DNA from: JADGRF01 sp035274465
GTDB lineage: Bacteria > Myxococcota_A > Polyangia > Polyangiales > JAFGIB01
Assembly (NCBI GenBank): GCA_035274465.1
Contig: DATEOF010000167.1
Coordinates: 1-64,000 of the forward strand
DNA length: 64,000 bases
Direction of reading: 5' to 3'
Shown: one piece after another, positions 24,628-33,333 of the stretch
Layout: every line of letters starts with the position of its first letter
How positions within the stretch are numbered: position 1 is the first letter of the stretch
Position numbers and translations under genes: made by a program
The notes under the pieces: generated by a model
Database searches by the model: none
The model's input: the letters and a program-made list of their open reading frames with translations, nothing else
Told to the model about the DNA's origin: nothing

Positions 24628-25794
24628 ATGTGTAGCGCGGGCCGGGCCTGGTCGAACGTCGCGCTGATCTTCGTCGTTTCGAGCGTCTCCTGCAGCTCGG
24701 AATCCTCAAAGCCGGACACTACGCTCGGTAGCGCGGGCGCGCAGGGCACGAGTCGCGGTTCGGCGGGCGTGTCTGAGGGCGCTTCCGGTCAGGCTGGCGC
24801 AACCGGCGGCGCAGCCGGTACCACATCCGCGACTGCTCGCGGCACGAGCGGGAGTGCCGCTCGGAGCGGCAGCGCGGCCGGCACAACTTCCACGCCGTCC
24901 GGCGGTTCGAGCGGTGGTGCGGCCCAGGCTGGCAGCGCAGCCGGTGCCTCGGGAGCTCCGGCGAAAGCGGGCAGCGGAGGTCAAGCGGGGGTCGCCGGCA
25001 ACAGCGGCAGGGGCGCGAGCGGTGCCATGGCCGCAGCGGGCACCTCCGGCGGCGCGGGTGGCAGCACTGCTCCAGCAGCGGGTTGTGAGGTCGCCCCCAT
25101 CCCCGCTGACATGCGCAGCCGCTACGAGAACATGAACAACGAGTACTACAAGAAGTACGCGTCGGCGAACGGAGTCATCGTCGCGACCGGCTCCGGCGTG
25201 GATGACGAGGCGCTCATCCGCTACTGCCGGCTCCTCACCGAGATGATCTCGAACGACCAGGTTCGCGAGGCGATCACCCGCGAAAAGATGTGGTTCACGA
25301 TGATCGCGGACAACGAGCAACTTTCGAGCTTGCCGCAGATCAACCGCGACTACGGCACCTCGCTCAACCAGCGTGCGCGGGGACTGGGCGGCCTGACGCC
25401 GACCATCTGCGCGGAAGACAGCATCATGTGCAAGCCCGGCGATCGCTGGAACGGCGACTGCATCTGTCCGCACGAGACGGGACACACGCTCTACAGCTCG
25501 GGCATCGCGAAGGTCTCGGCGTTGTCGAGTCGCCTCAGCGCGATCACCAAGGATGCGAGGTCATCCGGCAGGATCGCGAACTCGTACGTTTGGCAGGATG
25601 GCAACGAGTCCGGGATGATGGCCTGGGGCGTTCAGGTTTGGTACGACTGCGCGATCAACGGCACGCGCGGCGCCTATCACCCCGACATCAACACGCGGGC
25701 CGAGCTGCAGAAAGAAATGCCGGACTTCTACCAGTTCCTCTCGGAGCTCCTGCCGTCCGACAACGAGTATAAGGACTGCTATGCGAAGCCGTAG
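24628..25794 (+). CDS. Lipoprotein with HExxH zincin-like domain
   Basis: The 388-aa product has a lipoprotein signal (LIFVVSSVSC), a linker of about 125 residues rich in Gly, Ser, Ala and Thr, and a C-terminal domain of about 235 residues. The domain includes a helical start (RYENMNNEYYKKYASANGV), NQRARGLGGL, and the HExxH motif HETGH, followed by GMMAWGVQVWYD. This order matches a family of secreted proteins with HEFAH-type motifs in fungi and bacteria (from memory), so a zinc metallopeptidase is plausible but unproven. The ATG at 24628 has GGAG 6 bases upstream; an ATG at 24616 is also in frame. Translation ends at TAG 25792-25794, directly before an in-frame gene remnant. Confidence 0.75.
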   Translation: MCSAGRAWSNVALIFVVSSVSCSSESSKPDTTLGSAGAQGTSRGSAGVSEGASGQAGATGGAAGTTSATARGTSGSAARSGSAAGTTSTPSGGSSGGAAQAGSAAGASGAPAKAGSGGQAGVAGNSGRGASGAMAAAGTSGGAGGSTAPAAGCEVAPIPADMRSRYENMNNEYYKKYASANGVIVATGSGVDDEALIRYCRLLTEMISNDQVREAITREKMWFTMIADNEQLSSLPQINRDYGTSLNQRARGLGGLTPTICAEDSIMCKPGDRWNGDCICPHETGHTLYSSGIAKVSALSSRLSAITKDARSSGRIANSYVWQDGNESGMMAWGVQVWYDCAINGTRGAYHPDINTRAELQKEMPDFYQFLSELLPSDNEYKDCYAKP

Positions 25795-25932
25795 AGCTGG
25801 GCGATTGATGAATGCAACGACTCCGACAAGCCACTGCGCTTTGCCGATGAAGCGGCCACCGGCGAGATGTGCATCATGTTCGGCGCGTATACCGGCGCGG
25901 CCCCATGCACGGCGCCGCAGCGCGTGAAGTAG
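25795..25932 (+). pseudogene. In-frame gene remnant, possibly C terminus of a copper monooxygenase
   Basis: The frame of the preceding gene stays open for 45 codons after its TAG and ends at TAG 25930-25932. The peptide contains DECNDSDKPLRFADEAATG, then EMCIMFGAYTG and a final Cys. The EMC-hydrophobic pattern after a short LRFADEA strand recalls the last strands of copper type II ascorbate-dependent monooxygenases of myxobacteria. No start codon with a ribosome site precedes it. It is most simply a relict 3' end of a lost gene; stop-codon readthrough to a longer protein is an alternative. Confidence 0.45.
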
Positions 25933-25978
25933 CGCCCGGAATGTGCAGAGGACGTGGAGAGCTGGTACAAGAGCCCGC

Positions 25979-26443
25979 ATGTCGCAGCAAGCCATGCCCG
26001 AGGCGCTGAAGCGCTGGTTCAACACGCCACTCTCCAAGTTGTTTCAGCGCGCCAACGTGTTCGTGTACAAGGCGAGTGGCGCGAAGCTCGGCGGCAGCAT
26101 GAAGGGTGCGCCGATCCTGCTGCTCACGGTGCGCGGTCGCAAGAGCGGCAAGCCGCACACGCTGCCCTTGTTGTACCTGCTGGATGGCGAGGACTACGTG
26201 CTGGTCGCGTCGAAGGGCGGCTGGCCGAGTCACCCGCTCTGGTACGTCAACCTCCAGGCGAACCCGGATGTCACGGTGCAGGTCGGCCGCGATCAGCGTG
26301 CGTTGACCGCGCGGACTGCAAACCAGGAAGAGCGCGCGCGGCTGTGGCCGAAGCTGGTCGCGATGTACTCCGACTACGCCAACTATCAAAGCTGGACGGA
26401 TCGGGAGATCCCGGTGGTGATCCTGAGCCCGCGACGGCGATGA
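25979..26443 (+). CDS. Nitroreductase family deazaflavin-dependent oxidoreductase
   Basis: The 154-aa protein matches the F420/flavin split-barrel (Ddn-like, DUF385) family: NVFVYKASGAKLGGSMKGAP, LLLTVRGRKSGKPHTLPLLY, GGWPSHPLWYVNLQANPDVTVQ and a C-terminal YANYQSWTDREIPVVIL. The ATG at 25979 gives a standard N terminus. Relatives use deazaflavin F420 or flavin to reduce a variety of substrates. No F420 synthesis gene is in the window, so the cofactor is uncertain. It is a soluble single-domain protein. Confidence 0.88.
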   Translation: MSQQAMPEALKRWFNTPLSKLFQRANVFVYKASGAKLGGSMKGAPILLLTVRGRKSGKPHTLPLLYLLDGEDYVLVASKGGWPSHPLWYVNLQANPDVTVQVGRDQRALTARTANQEERARLWPKLVAMYSDYANYQSWTDREIPVVILSPRRR

Positions 26444-26594
26444 GTGTCGCTCCTGCGTGGATCCATGCGTTGTGCTGCGAGACGAGCATCGTACGGATGC
26501 CACGTCCCGCGTAGACGAAGCTGCGAAGTCGCGCACCGATTGAGAAGTTGCTGGTCGTCGCCTTGCCGAGTTTACCACGGTAGACGATATGCTC

Positions 26595-26623
26595 TTGACT
26601 GCATATGCATTGGAGCCCATATT
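26595..26623 (+). promoter_or_regulatory. Sigma-70-like promoter before the PhyH gene
   Basis: TTGACT (26595-26600) is followed after exactly 17 bases by CATATT (26618-26623), a 5/6 and 4/6 match to the -35 and -10 consensus. Start of transcription near 26630 would leave a very short leader before the ATG at 26637 and would exclude the ATG at 26589. The stretch is AT-rich relative to its surroundings. Confidence 0.4.
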
Positions 26624-26636
26624 GCCTGGTGCTCCC

Positions 26637-27362
26637 ATGTCATTCGGACCTGAATATCGATGCGGAACCTGGGATCGCGACGGCTTCTTCGTCGTGCCGA
26701 GCTTGATCGATCCTCCGCGAATCTCCGCGCTCGGCGAGGCCTGTGACCACGTACTTTCGCAGGTCCGCGCCAAGTCGCAGAGCACCGGCCATTCGACCAC
26801 GCACATTGCAGGGCTGTTCGCGCCCGAATACTTCACCGACCGGCCGGATCTCCTCGCGCGACTGATCGGCCTCGCGAGCTCACGCGAGGTCCTCGGCCTC
26901 ATCCAGGACCTGGGTTCACCCCACGACGGTGCTCTCCAGTTCCGCACCGCCCACTACTTTCACGAGCCCTCCTCGCGCGACTACGACGGCGCCTGGCATC
27001 GAGACGGCGACGAAGGGCAACTGCCGGCGGTCATTCCCGCTGCGCCGCGCTCGACCTCCTTGCGCGTGCGCCTGCCTTTCGCACACGACGACCACCTCGA
27101 GATCGTTGCCGGCTCGCACCGCCGCGACGACACCGCAGAGGAGCTGCAGCTGCGCCGCGGCCGGATCCGTAACGCCAAGAACGCGCCCGGCGCCGTGCGG
27201 ATCGCCCTCGCACCGGGCGACGTGTGCGTGTTCGACACGTGGACGATCCACCGCGGACGCTATCGCCAGGCTGCGGCGCGGCGCACCCTCGATCTCGTGT
27301 TCGGCTTCGGCACGCCCAAGACGAACTATTTCGACCTGATCCGCAGCTTGCGCGCGCTGTAG
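26637..27362 (+). CDS. Phytanoyl-CoA dioxygenase (PhyH) family protein
   Basis: The 241-aa protein starts with the typical WDRDGFFVVPSLIDPPRI segment. The Fe(II) ligands of the double-stranded beta helix are His and Asp in AWHRDGDEG and His in WTIHRGRY, and a downstream Arg (AARRTLDLV) would bind 2-oxoglutarate. Family members hydroxylate lipids, amino acids or antibiotics. The C terminus (FGFGTPKTNYFDLI) is intact. An in-frame ATG at 26589 is less likely given the promoter-like boxes between. The stop abuts the convergent gmd gene (1 base between). Confidence 0.83.
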   Translation: MSFGPEYRCGTWDRDGFFVVPSLIDPPRISALGEACDHVLSQVRAKSQSTGHSTTHIAGLFAPEYFTDRPDLLARLIGLASSREVLGLIQDLGSPHDGALQFRTAHYFHEPSSRDYDGAWHRDGDEGQLPAVIPAAPRSTSLRVRLPFAHDDHLEIVAGSHRRDDTAEELQLRRGRIRNAKNAPGAVRIALAPGDVCVFDTWTIHRGRYRQAAARRTLDLVFGFGTPKTNYFDLIRSLRAL

Positions 27363-27363
27363 C

Positions 27364-28383
27364 TCACTCGCCGGGCTTCGCGTCGAGGTCGGCTCGCACC
27401 ATGATCTCCACCAGGTGTGCGAATGGAGTTCGGCTCGTCCAGCCGAGCTGCGTTCGCGCCTTGCTGGCGTCACCGACGAGGTAGTCCACCTCCGCCGGGC
27501 GATAGAACTCGGGGCTGATGGCGACGCGCACGACGCCCTTGGGATCTCGTCCGCGCTCGTCCGCGCCCGAGCCTTCCCAGGTCAACGGCAGGTCGATGGT
27601 CTCGAACGCGTGGTTCACGAACTCGCGCACGGAATGGGTCGTGCCGGTCGCGAGCACGTAGTCGTCCGCGCTCGGCTGTTGCAACATCATCCACATACCT
27701 TCCACGTACTCGGGCGCGTAACCCCAGTCGCGCTTCGCGTCCATGTTGCCGAGCACCAACTTCTCTTCCTGTCCTCGCGCGATCGCGGCGACACTCAAGG
27801 CGATCTTGCGGGTCACGAACTCCGAGCCTCGCAGCGGCGACTCGTGATTGAACAACAGCCCGCAACAGGCAAACATGTCGTACGACTCGCGGTAGTTGAC
27901 CGAGATGAAGTGGCCGTACAGCTTCGAGACGCCATACGGGCTGCGCGGGTGGAACGGCGTGAGCTCCGTTTGCGGCGTCTCGCGGACCTTGCCGAACATC
28001 TCGCTCGTCGACGCTTGATAGAACTTGATGCGAGGATTCACCGTGCGGATCGCCTCGAGCAGGTGCAGCACGCCGAGCGAATTGGCCTGGGTCGTGACGA
28101 TCGGTTGATCGAACGAAGCCTTGACGAAGCTCTGCGCCGCGAGGTTGTAGATCTCGTCCGGCTGGACGTCCTGCAGCGTTCGCAGCACGTTCGAATACTC
28201 TTGCAGGTCGCAGTACACGATGCGCACGGCCGAACCGATACCGAGCCGCCGGAGCCGCCAGTGGGTCGTCTCGCCGCTGCGCCGATCGGCGCCCACGACG
28301 GTGTAGCCCTTGTTCAACAGGAACTGCGCGAGGTATGCGCCGTCCTGGCCGCGGATCCCGGTAATCAGTGCCGTACGCGCCAT
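27364..28383 (-). CDS. gmd: GDP-mannose 4,6-dehydratase
   Basis: This 339-aa short-chain dehydrogenase-type enzyme has the cofactor motif TGIRGQDGAYLAQFLL and the GADRRSGETTHWRLRRLG stretch. The active-site Thr/Ser is in QASTSEMFG and the YxxxK pair in SPYGVSKLYGH. It also has NHESPLRGSEFVTRKI and the RDWGYAPEYVEGMWMMLQ block of Gmd proteins. It converts GDP-mannose to GDP-4-keto-6-deoxymannose, the precursor of GDP-rhamnose, GDP-fucose or GDP-perosamine. A GGAG site precedes the ATG. The divergently transcribed glycosyltransferase points to surface-polysaccharide synthesis. Confidence 0.93.
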   Translation of the reverse strand: MARTALITGIRGQDGAYLAQFLLNKGYTVVGADRRSGETTHWRLRRLGIGSAVRIVYCDLQEYSNVLRTLQDVQPDEIYNLAAQSFVKASFDQPIVTTQANSLGVLHLLEAIRTVNPRIKFYQASTSEMFGKVRETPQTELTPFHPRSPYGVSKLYGHFISVNYRESYDMFACCGLLFNHESPLRGSEFVTRKIALSVAAIARGQEEKLVLGNMDAKRDWGYAPEYVEGMWMMLQQPSADDYVLATGTTHSVREFVNHAFETIDLPLTWEGSGADERGRDPKGVVRVAISPEFYRPAEVDYLVGDASKARTQLGWTSRTPFAHLVEIMVRADLDAKPGE

Positions 28384-28528
28384 TCACCACTCCTCTTTGT
28401 CGACCTGCAGCTGTAGCCGGCCGGCCGCCCGGAAGGCAACTCCCCGGCCTTGCCCGAGGTGGGGGTCCAGGGGAAAAGAGCCTTCGCGCGCCGGCGCCGC
28501 CGTGCTAACAGGCCGCGCGGAGTCACCC

Positions 28529-29689
28529 TTGAGCTCGCTTCGTCTGTTGATGGTCGCCAGCAACTTCCCGCCCGTAATCGGCGGGATTCAGGCGTACGCG
28601 CTGCGGCTCGCCCAGCACTTCCAGGCCCATTGCGACGAGCTGCTCGTGGTCGCGCCGCGTTCGCCGGGCTGTCGCGAGTACGACGCCAAGAGCTCCCTAC
28701 CGATGCTGCGACTGCCAGCCCTCGGTGACGACCTGGCGCTGTCGGGCATCGCTCCGCTGGCGGCCTTGCTCGCGCGCCGTCGCTTCGACGCGGCCTTCGC
28801 CACGCACTGGGCGCCCGGCTTCGGGCTGCTGCAGGCGGCACGACTCGCGCGCGTGGACCTGCCGGTGTTCAGCGCCTTGCTGGGCAAGGAGCTCGTGCAC
28901 CGCCCGCTCGCGCGTTTCGGCGCGGCGCAGGCGGTCTACGATCGCATTCGCCGCCGTGCGCTGCAGGAGCCGTCCGGCCTGATCTCGATCAGCGCGCGCA
29001 CCACCGAGCTGGCGATCGAGGCCGGCGCGGCGCCAGAGCGCGTGCACACCACGTACTGCGGCGTCGATCCCGAGCGCTTTCAGCCGAAGCCGCAGCCCGA
29101 GCTGCATCGCGAGCTCGCCGGAGACGGGCCGCTCTTGCTGAGCGTCGCGCGGTTGGTGTCGCGCAAGGGCATCGACACCGTGCTGCAGGCGCTGCCGGCC
29201 GTGCTCGCGCGCGTGCCGGCGTTGACCTACGCGGTGATCGGCGAAGGTCCCGACATGCCGCGCCTCACCGCGCTCGCGCAGGAGCTCGGCGTGAGCGCGA
29301 ACGTGCGGTTCCTGAAGCGTGTGCCTGGCGACCTGGTGGAGTACTACAACGCTTGCGACCTGTTCGTCATGCCGGCGCGCGAAGAACCCGGTGACGTCGA
29401 GGGGTTTGGCCTGGTGTTCCTCGAGGCGAACGCCTGCGGCAAGCCGGTGATCGGAGCCCGCGCCGGCGGCGTGACCGACGCGATCGCCGACGGTGAAAGT
29501 GGTCTGCTCGTGCCGCAGAACGACGTGCCCGCACTCAGCGCAGCGATATTGTCGCTCGTAACCGATCCGCGGCGCGCGCAAGAACTAGGGCGGCTCGGTC
29601 GGGAGCGCGTGCTGTCTCAGTTCACGTGGCAGCGCGTCGGCACCAATACGCTGGCTGCGATCGAGTCCAGTGCGCGCGCGCAGCGCTAG
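28529..29689 (+). CDS. Glycosyltransferase family 4 protein
   Basis: The 386-aa product starts at a TTG (28529) with GGAG 6 bases upstream; the next ATG (28550) has no ribosome site and would cut the first strand, LLMVASNFPP. GT-B features include the glycine loop IGGIQAYALRLAQHF, SVARLVSRKGIDTVL, a second Rossmann domain, and the EX7E nucleotide-sugar motif in EEPGDVEGFGLVFLEANACGKP. It probably adds a sugar to a surface glycan. The gene diverges from gmd across about 145 bases, so GDP-6-deoxyhexose may be the donor; this is inference. Its last four bases overlap the convergent small gene. Confidence 0.87.
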   Translation: MSSLRLLMVASNFPPVIGGIQAYALRLAQHFQAHCDELLVVAPRSPGCREYDAKSSLPMLRLPALGDDLALSGIAPLAALLARRRFDAAFATHWAPGFGLLQAARLARVDLPVFSALLGKELVHRPLARFGAAQAVYDRIRRRALQEPSGLISISARTTELAIEAGAAPERVHTTYCGVDPERFQPKPQPELHRELAGDGPLLLSVARLVSRKGIDTVLQALPAVLARVPALTYAVIGEGPDMPRLTALAQELGVSANVRFLKRVPGDLVEYYNACDLFVMPAREEPGDVEGFGLVFLEANACGKPVIGARAGGVTDAIADGESGLLVPQNDVPALSAAILSLVTDPRRAQELGRLGRERVLSQFTWQRVGTNTLAAIESSARAQR

Positions 29690-29988
29690 CCGCGCAGCCC
29701 TCGCACGACGGCGCGCACGAATGGAAAGTAGCCCTGCGGCCCGGTGGTGATGTCCTTCATGTGGACGGTCGTGGAGTTACTCAGCTGAAAGACTTCGCGC
29801 ACGATGGCGAGCCTGATCTCGAGATCGAGGCCACCACCCATGATCACGTGATCGATCTGCGTCTTCGCGAACGTGGCGCGCAGGTCTTCCATGCTGCCGC
29901 CCCCGTACAGCTCGAGATCGGGCAGCTGCAGGTATTCGCGCGCCTCTTCGACGGCGATGCCCCCGCGACCGAGGAGAAGAACGCGCAT
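29686..29988 (-). CDS. Small Rossmann-like protein, unknown function
   Basis: The 100-aa product begins MRVLLLGRGGIAVEEAREYL, which looks like a beta-alpha nucleotide-binding start, and continues with LYGGGSMEDLRATFA, DHVIMGGGLDLEIRLAI and a C-terminal TTVHMKDITTGPQGYFP. Alternating strands and helices suggest a single flavodoxin- or Rossmann-like domain. No family name was recognised. An earlier in-frame ATG at 30009 would add seven residues. It may be co-transcribed with the hydrolase gene upstream (63-base gap). Confidence 0.65.
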   Translation of the reverse strand: MRVLLLGRGGIAVEEAREYLQLPDLELYGGGSMEDLRATFAKTQIDHVIMGGGLDLEIRLAIVREVFQLSNSTTVHMKDITTGPQGYFPFVRAVVRGLRG

Positions 29989-30051
29989 GGGCTTCACTGG
30001 ATCCCCCATGCAGCGTGCGATACCCCGTCCCGCCATCGTGCGCAAGGCGGT

Positions 30052-30927
30052 TCAGCGCCGCATGAACCCGGCGATCGCGTTCGCGACTGCCCGAGGCTGC
30101 TCGAGCGGCGCGAAGTGTCCGCACTGCGCGATGACTTCGCCACGGACGTTGGACAGGCCCGACTCTCGCAGCCCGCTCAGGTACGTGTGGATGTCTCCGA
30201 AGTCGTGATCGCCGCGCAGGCACAAGACGGGAGTGGGCGCGAAGTGTCCGCGCGCTTCGCGGTTGTCGCGCTCGTCTTCGGCGAACGCTCGGTACCAATC
30301 GAAACCCGTGCGCAGCGCGCTCGGCCGCAGGTAAGCCTCGGCGAAGGCCTGGCGGCTGGCGGCGTCGACGCCGCCCGGAGCGGCGCTCAGCGCGTCGTAG
30401 AAGAACGCGAAGTACTCGGCCTCCTTGCCGGTGACGAGCTTCTCGGGCAAGTCCGGGACGTTGTGGAACGCGAAGTGCCAGATGCGCGGATTGCGTTCGA
30501 CCTCCGACCACGGCGCGACACCCGGCACCGCGATGTTCATCAGCACCGCTGCCGCGAGCTCGCCCGGGTAGGTGTGCAAGTAGGCGTACGCGATCTGACC
30601 ACCGACGTCGCGCCCGACCAAGGTCACGTCGTGTAACCCGAGTTGGCTGAGGAGTGTATGCACCACTGCGGCGAGCGTGCGCTTGTCATTTGCGCGCGTG
30701 GGTTCGGGCGAACCGCCGATGCCCGGCAAGTCGAGCGCGATCACGTGCGCGACCTCGCGGAGCAGGTGCATCACGGGTCGAAAGACCGACCAATCCTCGG
30801 GCCAACCGTGCAAGAGCACCGCCGCGGGTAGCTGCGGGTCGCCCTGCTCCACGACGTGGATCGGAACGTCGTGAACGATGACGCGCCGGTGGCGAGGGCC
30901 CGATGTGAGGTCTGACTGTGGCTGCAT
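30052..30927 (-). CDS. Alpha/beta hydrolase, epoxide-hydrolase-like
   Basis: The 291-aa enzyme has the oxyanion loop LLHGWPEDWSVFRPV and the nucleophile elbow LVGRDVGGQIAY, in which the nucleophile is Asp rather than Ser. The acid lies near LRGDHDFGD and the base is His in QCGHFAPLEQP. An Asp nucleophile marks the epoxide hydrolase/haloalkane dehalogenase branch. The ATG at 30927 has GGAGGA just upstream. It is cytoplasmic with unknown substrate. Confidence 0.87.
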   Translation of the reverse strand: MQPQSDLTSGPRHRRVIVHDVPIHVVEQGDPQLPAAVLLHGWPEDWSVFRPVMHLLREVAHVIALDLPGIGGSPEPTRANDKRTLAAVVHTLLSQLGLHDVTLVGRDVGGQIAYAYLHTYPGELAAAVLMNIAVPGVAPWSEVERNPRIWHFAFHNVPDLPEKLVTGKEAEYFAFFYDALSAAPGGVDAASRQAFAEAYLRPSALRTGFDWYRAFAEDERDNREARGHFAPTPVLCLRGDHDFGDIHTYLSGLRESGLSNVRGEVIAQCGHFAPLEQPRAVANAIAGFMRR

Positions 30928-31099
30928 GGTGTCCTCCACGTGTTACCCGGACATCGGAAGCATCGAGTGCGCCAACAGCCGCGCAACAATCGACGCGATC
31001 AAGGTGTGTGTGCGGCCATTGATTGGCCGTGGGAGGACGACTCCAAGTGATCACTGCGGCGTCGTAGCCATTGTGAGGTTTCCTTGCTACGTCGACGGA

Positions 31100-33289
31100 A
31101 TGTCCCGCTGTTTCCTCGCACTCTGCCTGCTTTGCGCAGCCTGTAATAACGGTACGAAGTCTTCGACACAGAGCGTCACCGCTGGCGAGTCGGCATCGGG
31201 CTCGATCGCGAGTGGGAGCGCGGGGCTTGGCGCAGGTGCAGTCGCAACCGGTAACGCAGGCGTCGCTGCGGGCGGCAACGCGGGCGTGGGCTCCGCGCGC
31301 GCGGGTAACACCGCAATGACCACTGCCGGTGCTGGCACCGCAGCCGGCACATCGGGTGGGGCAGCTGGCAGCAGCACGGCAGGCAGCGGTGACGCTGGCA
31401 GCGGCGGGATGAATGCCGCCGGCTCTGGACCCAGCGTCGCGCAAAACCCCGGTGTGCCACCGGAGGTCGCGCAGTCTTTGCACGAGTGGCCGCTGCCCGG
31501 CAAGGACTACAACAATTCTAGATTTACGAAGGATTCGTCGATCACGAGCGCCAACGTCAGCAAGCTTCGCGAGGCCTGGCGCGTCGAGCTCGAGGGGTTG
31601 GTCATCGCCTACGGCATGTGCTCGACGGTGCCGTTGATCCTCGGTGGCACCGTCTACCTCGAGGATACTTACAGCTCCGTGCGCGCGATCGATCTCGCGA
31701 GCGGCAAGGTCAAGTGGGCCAAGACGGACACCAACTTGAACCCCGGCCCCAACGGCGTCGCGGTGGGCTGGGGAAAGGTGTTTGCGATCCGCGGCTCGGA
31801 CTCGGTGGTCGCGTACAACGCAGCTGACGGCAAGGAGCTCTGGGCCAAGAAGGTGGTCGACACGCCGACGGCCGGCATCGACATTCAACCGACGGTCTTC
31901 GACGATCGCGTGTTGGTGAGCACGGTGCCCATCAGCACCAGTGGCATCTACACCCCTGGAGATCGCGGGATCCTCAAGGCGCTGGATCAGAAGACGGGCG
32001 AAGAACGCTGGCGCTTCGACACCATCAAGGGCACCGATTTCTGGGGCAACGAGGACGTGAACTCCGGAGGCGGTGCCTGGTTCCCACCGTCGATCGACAT
32101 CGACGCCGGGCGCGTGTTCTGGGCGATCGCGAACCCGGCGCCGTTCCCTGGAACGCCCGAGTTCCCCAACGGCACGAGCCGCATGGGCGACAACCTGTAC
32201 ACCGACTCGACGCTGGTGCTCGACGTGCGCAGCGGCGAGTACAAGTGGCACCACCAGACCGTCCAGCACGACATCTTCGATCGCGATCTGCTGCACACCA
32301 TCCTCACGGAGGTGAATGGCATGCCGGTCGTCATCAGCACGGGCAAGGAGGGCCGCGTCTGGGCCAACCGGCGCGATACCGGCGAAGTGTTGTGGGGTCC
32401 GGTCTCCGTCGGCGTGCACATGAACGATGAGCTCACGCAACTGACGGGTTCGACGCAAGTCCTGCCGGGCTCCTTCGGCGGCGTGCTCACGCCACCGGCG
32501 CTGGCCGATGGCGTGGTCTACGTCGCCATGTTGAACGCTCCGTCGATGTACCTGTCCAATCGAACGTCGTACTTCGGCAGCTCGGTCGGCACCATGAACG
32601 GCAACCTGGTCGCGATCGACGTGACCACGGGCAAGATCAAGTGGGAGGTCACGGTCGAAGGCGATCCGACCGGTGGTGCGACGGTCATCAACGACCTGGT
32701 CATCACGGCGACCTTTCAGGGCAAGGTGATCGCGTACCAGCGCGACACCGGCAAGGAAGTCTGGCGCTGGACCGCACCGGGCGGGATCAACTCCTGGATG
32801 TCGGTCTCGGGCGACACGCTCGTCATCCCCGTGGGTGCGGCGACGCCCGCGGTCGTGGTCGCGCTCCGCCTCAGCGGCACGAGCGGTGCGGCCGGTTCGG
32901 GAGGCTCTGCAGCTGGCAGCGGCGCGGCGGGCAACTCCGCGGGCAACTCCAGCGCGTTCTCCGCCATCTACTCGCAGATCATCGCGCCGCGCTGCGCGGG
33001 TTCGGTGTGTCACAGCAGCAGCTCGACCGGCGGAAGTCTGAATCTCCCCGCGGGCGCCAGCGCGAGCACGGTTCGCAGCTCATTGCTCAACAAGCCCGCG
33101 AGCGGCCCGGAGTGCACGACCTCCGGCATGTCGCTAGTCGTGCCGGGCAACCCGGAGATGAGCCTCCTGTATCGCAAGCTCACCGACACGCCGCCGTGCG
33201 GCTCGCGAATGCCACCCACAGGCGCGCTCCCCGCGGCAGAGCTCGACCGCATCCGCACCTGGATCATGAACGGAGCAGCGGACGACTGA
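31100..33289 (+). CDS. PQQ-type beta-propeller lipoprotein with C-terminal cytochrome-like domain
   Basis: The 729-aa product has a lipoprotein signal (CFLALCLLCAAC) and a Gly/Ala/Ser-rich linker of about 100 residues. A propeller of PQQ-enzyme repeats follows, for example VRAIDLASGKVKWA, VVAYNAADGKELWA, LKALDQKTGEERWRF and VIAYQRDTGKEVWRW. A second linker (SGAAGSGGSAAGS) leads to a cytochrome-like module with CAGSVCHSS (CX4CH) and a conserved Met-rich RMPPTGALPAAELDRIRTWI end. It is probably a periplasm- or surface-exposed quinoprotein dehydrogenase or electron-transfer protein; substrate unknown. The intergenic DNA upstream holds a CGGCCA/TGGCCG dyad (31013-31029). An upstream frame extension to 30878 lacks coding character. 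Confidence 0.8.
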   Translation: MSRCFLALCLLCAACNNGTKSSTQSVTAGESASGSIASGSAGLGAGAVATGNAGVAAGGNAGVGSARAGNTAMTTAGAGTAAGTSGGAAGSSTAGSGDAGSGGMNAAGSGPSVAQNPGVPPEVAQSLHEWPLPGKDYNNSRFTKDSSITSANVSKLREAWRVELEGLVIAYGMCSTVPLILGGTVYLEDTYSSVRAIDLASGKVKWAKTDTNLNPGPNGVAVGWGKVFAIRGSDSVVAYNAADGKELWAKKVVDTPTAGIDIQPTVFDDRVLVSTVPISTSGIYTPGDRGILKALDQKTGEERWRFDTIKGTDFWGNEDVNSGGGAWFPPSIDIDAGRVFWAIANPAPFPGTPEFPNGTSRMGDNLYTDSTLVLDVRSGEYKWHHQTVQHDIFDRDLLHTILTEVNGMPVVISTGKEGRVWANRRDTGEVLWGPVSVGVHMNDELTQLTGSTQVLPGSFGGVLTPPALADGVVYVAMLNAPSMYLSNRTSYFGSSVGTMNGNLVAIDVTTGKIKWEVTVEGDPTGGATVINDLVITATFQGKVIAYQRDTGKEVWRWTAPGGINSWMSVSGDTLVIPVGAATPAVVVALRLSGTSGAAGSGGSAAGSGAAGNSAGNSSAFSAIYSQIIAPRCAGSVCHSSSSTGGSLNLPAGASASTVRSSLLNKPASGPECTTSGMSLVVPGNPEMSLLYRKLTDTPPCGSRMPPTGALPAAELDRIRTWIMNGAADD

Positions 33290-33333
33290 CCTGCAACTTG
33301 CCGGGTCCGGGCTTTTCCGGTAACCCCGAGCGC

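Noticed and set aside
30686..33013. 775-codon minus-strand frame opposite the PQQ-propeller gene
   Set aside because: Composition is Arg/Ala/His-rich without domains, while the opposite strand has clear PQQ repeats. It is a high-GC shadow.
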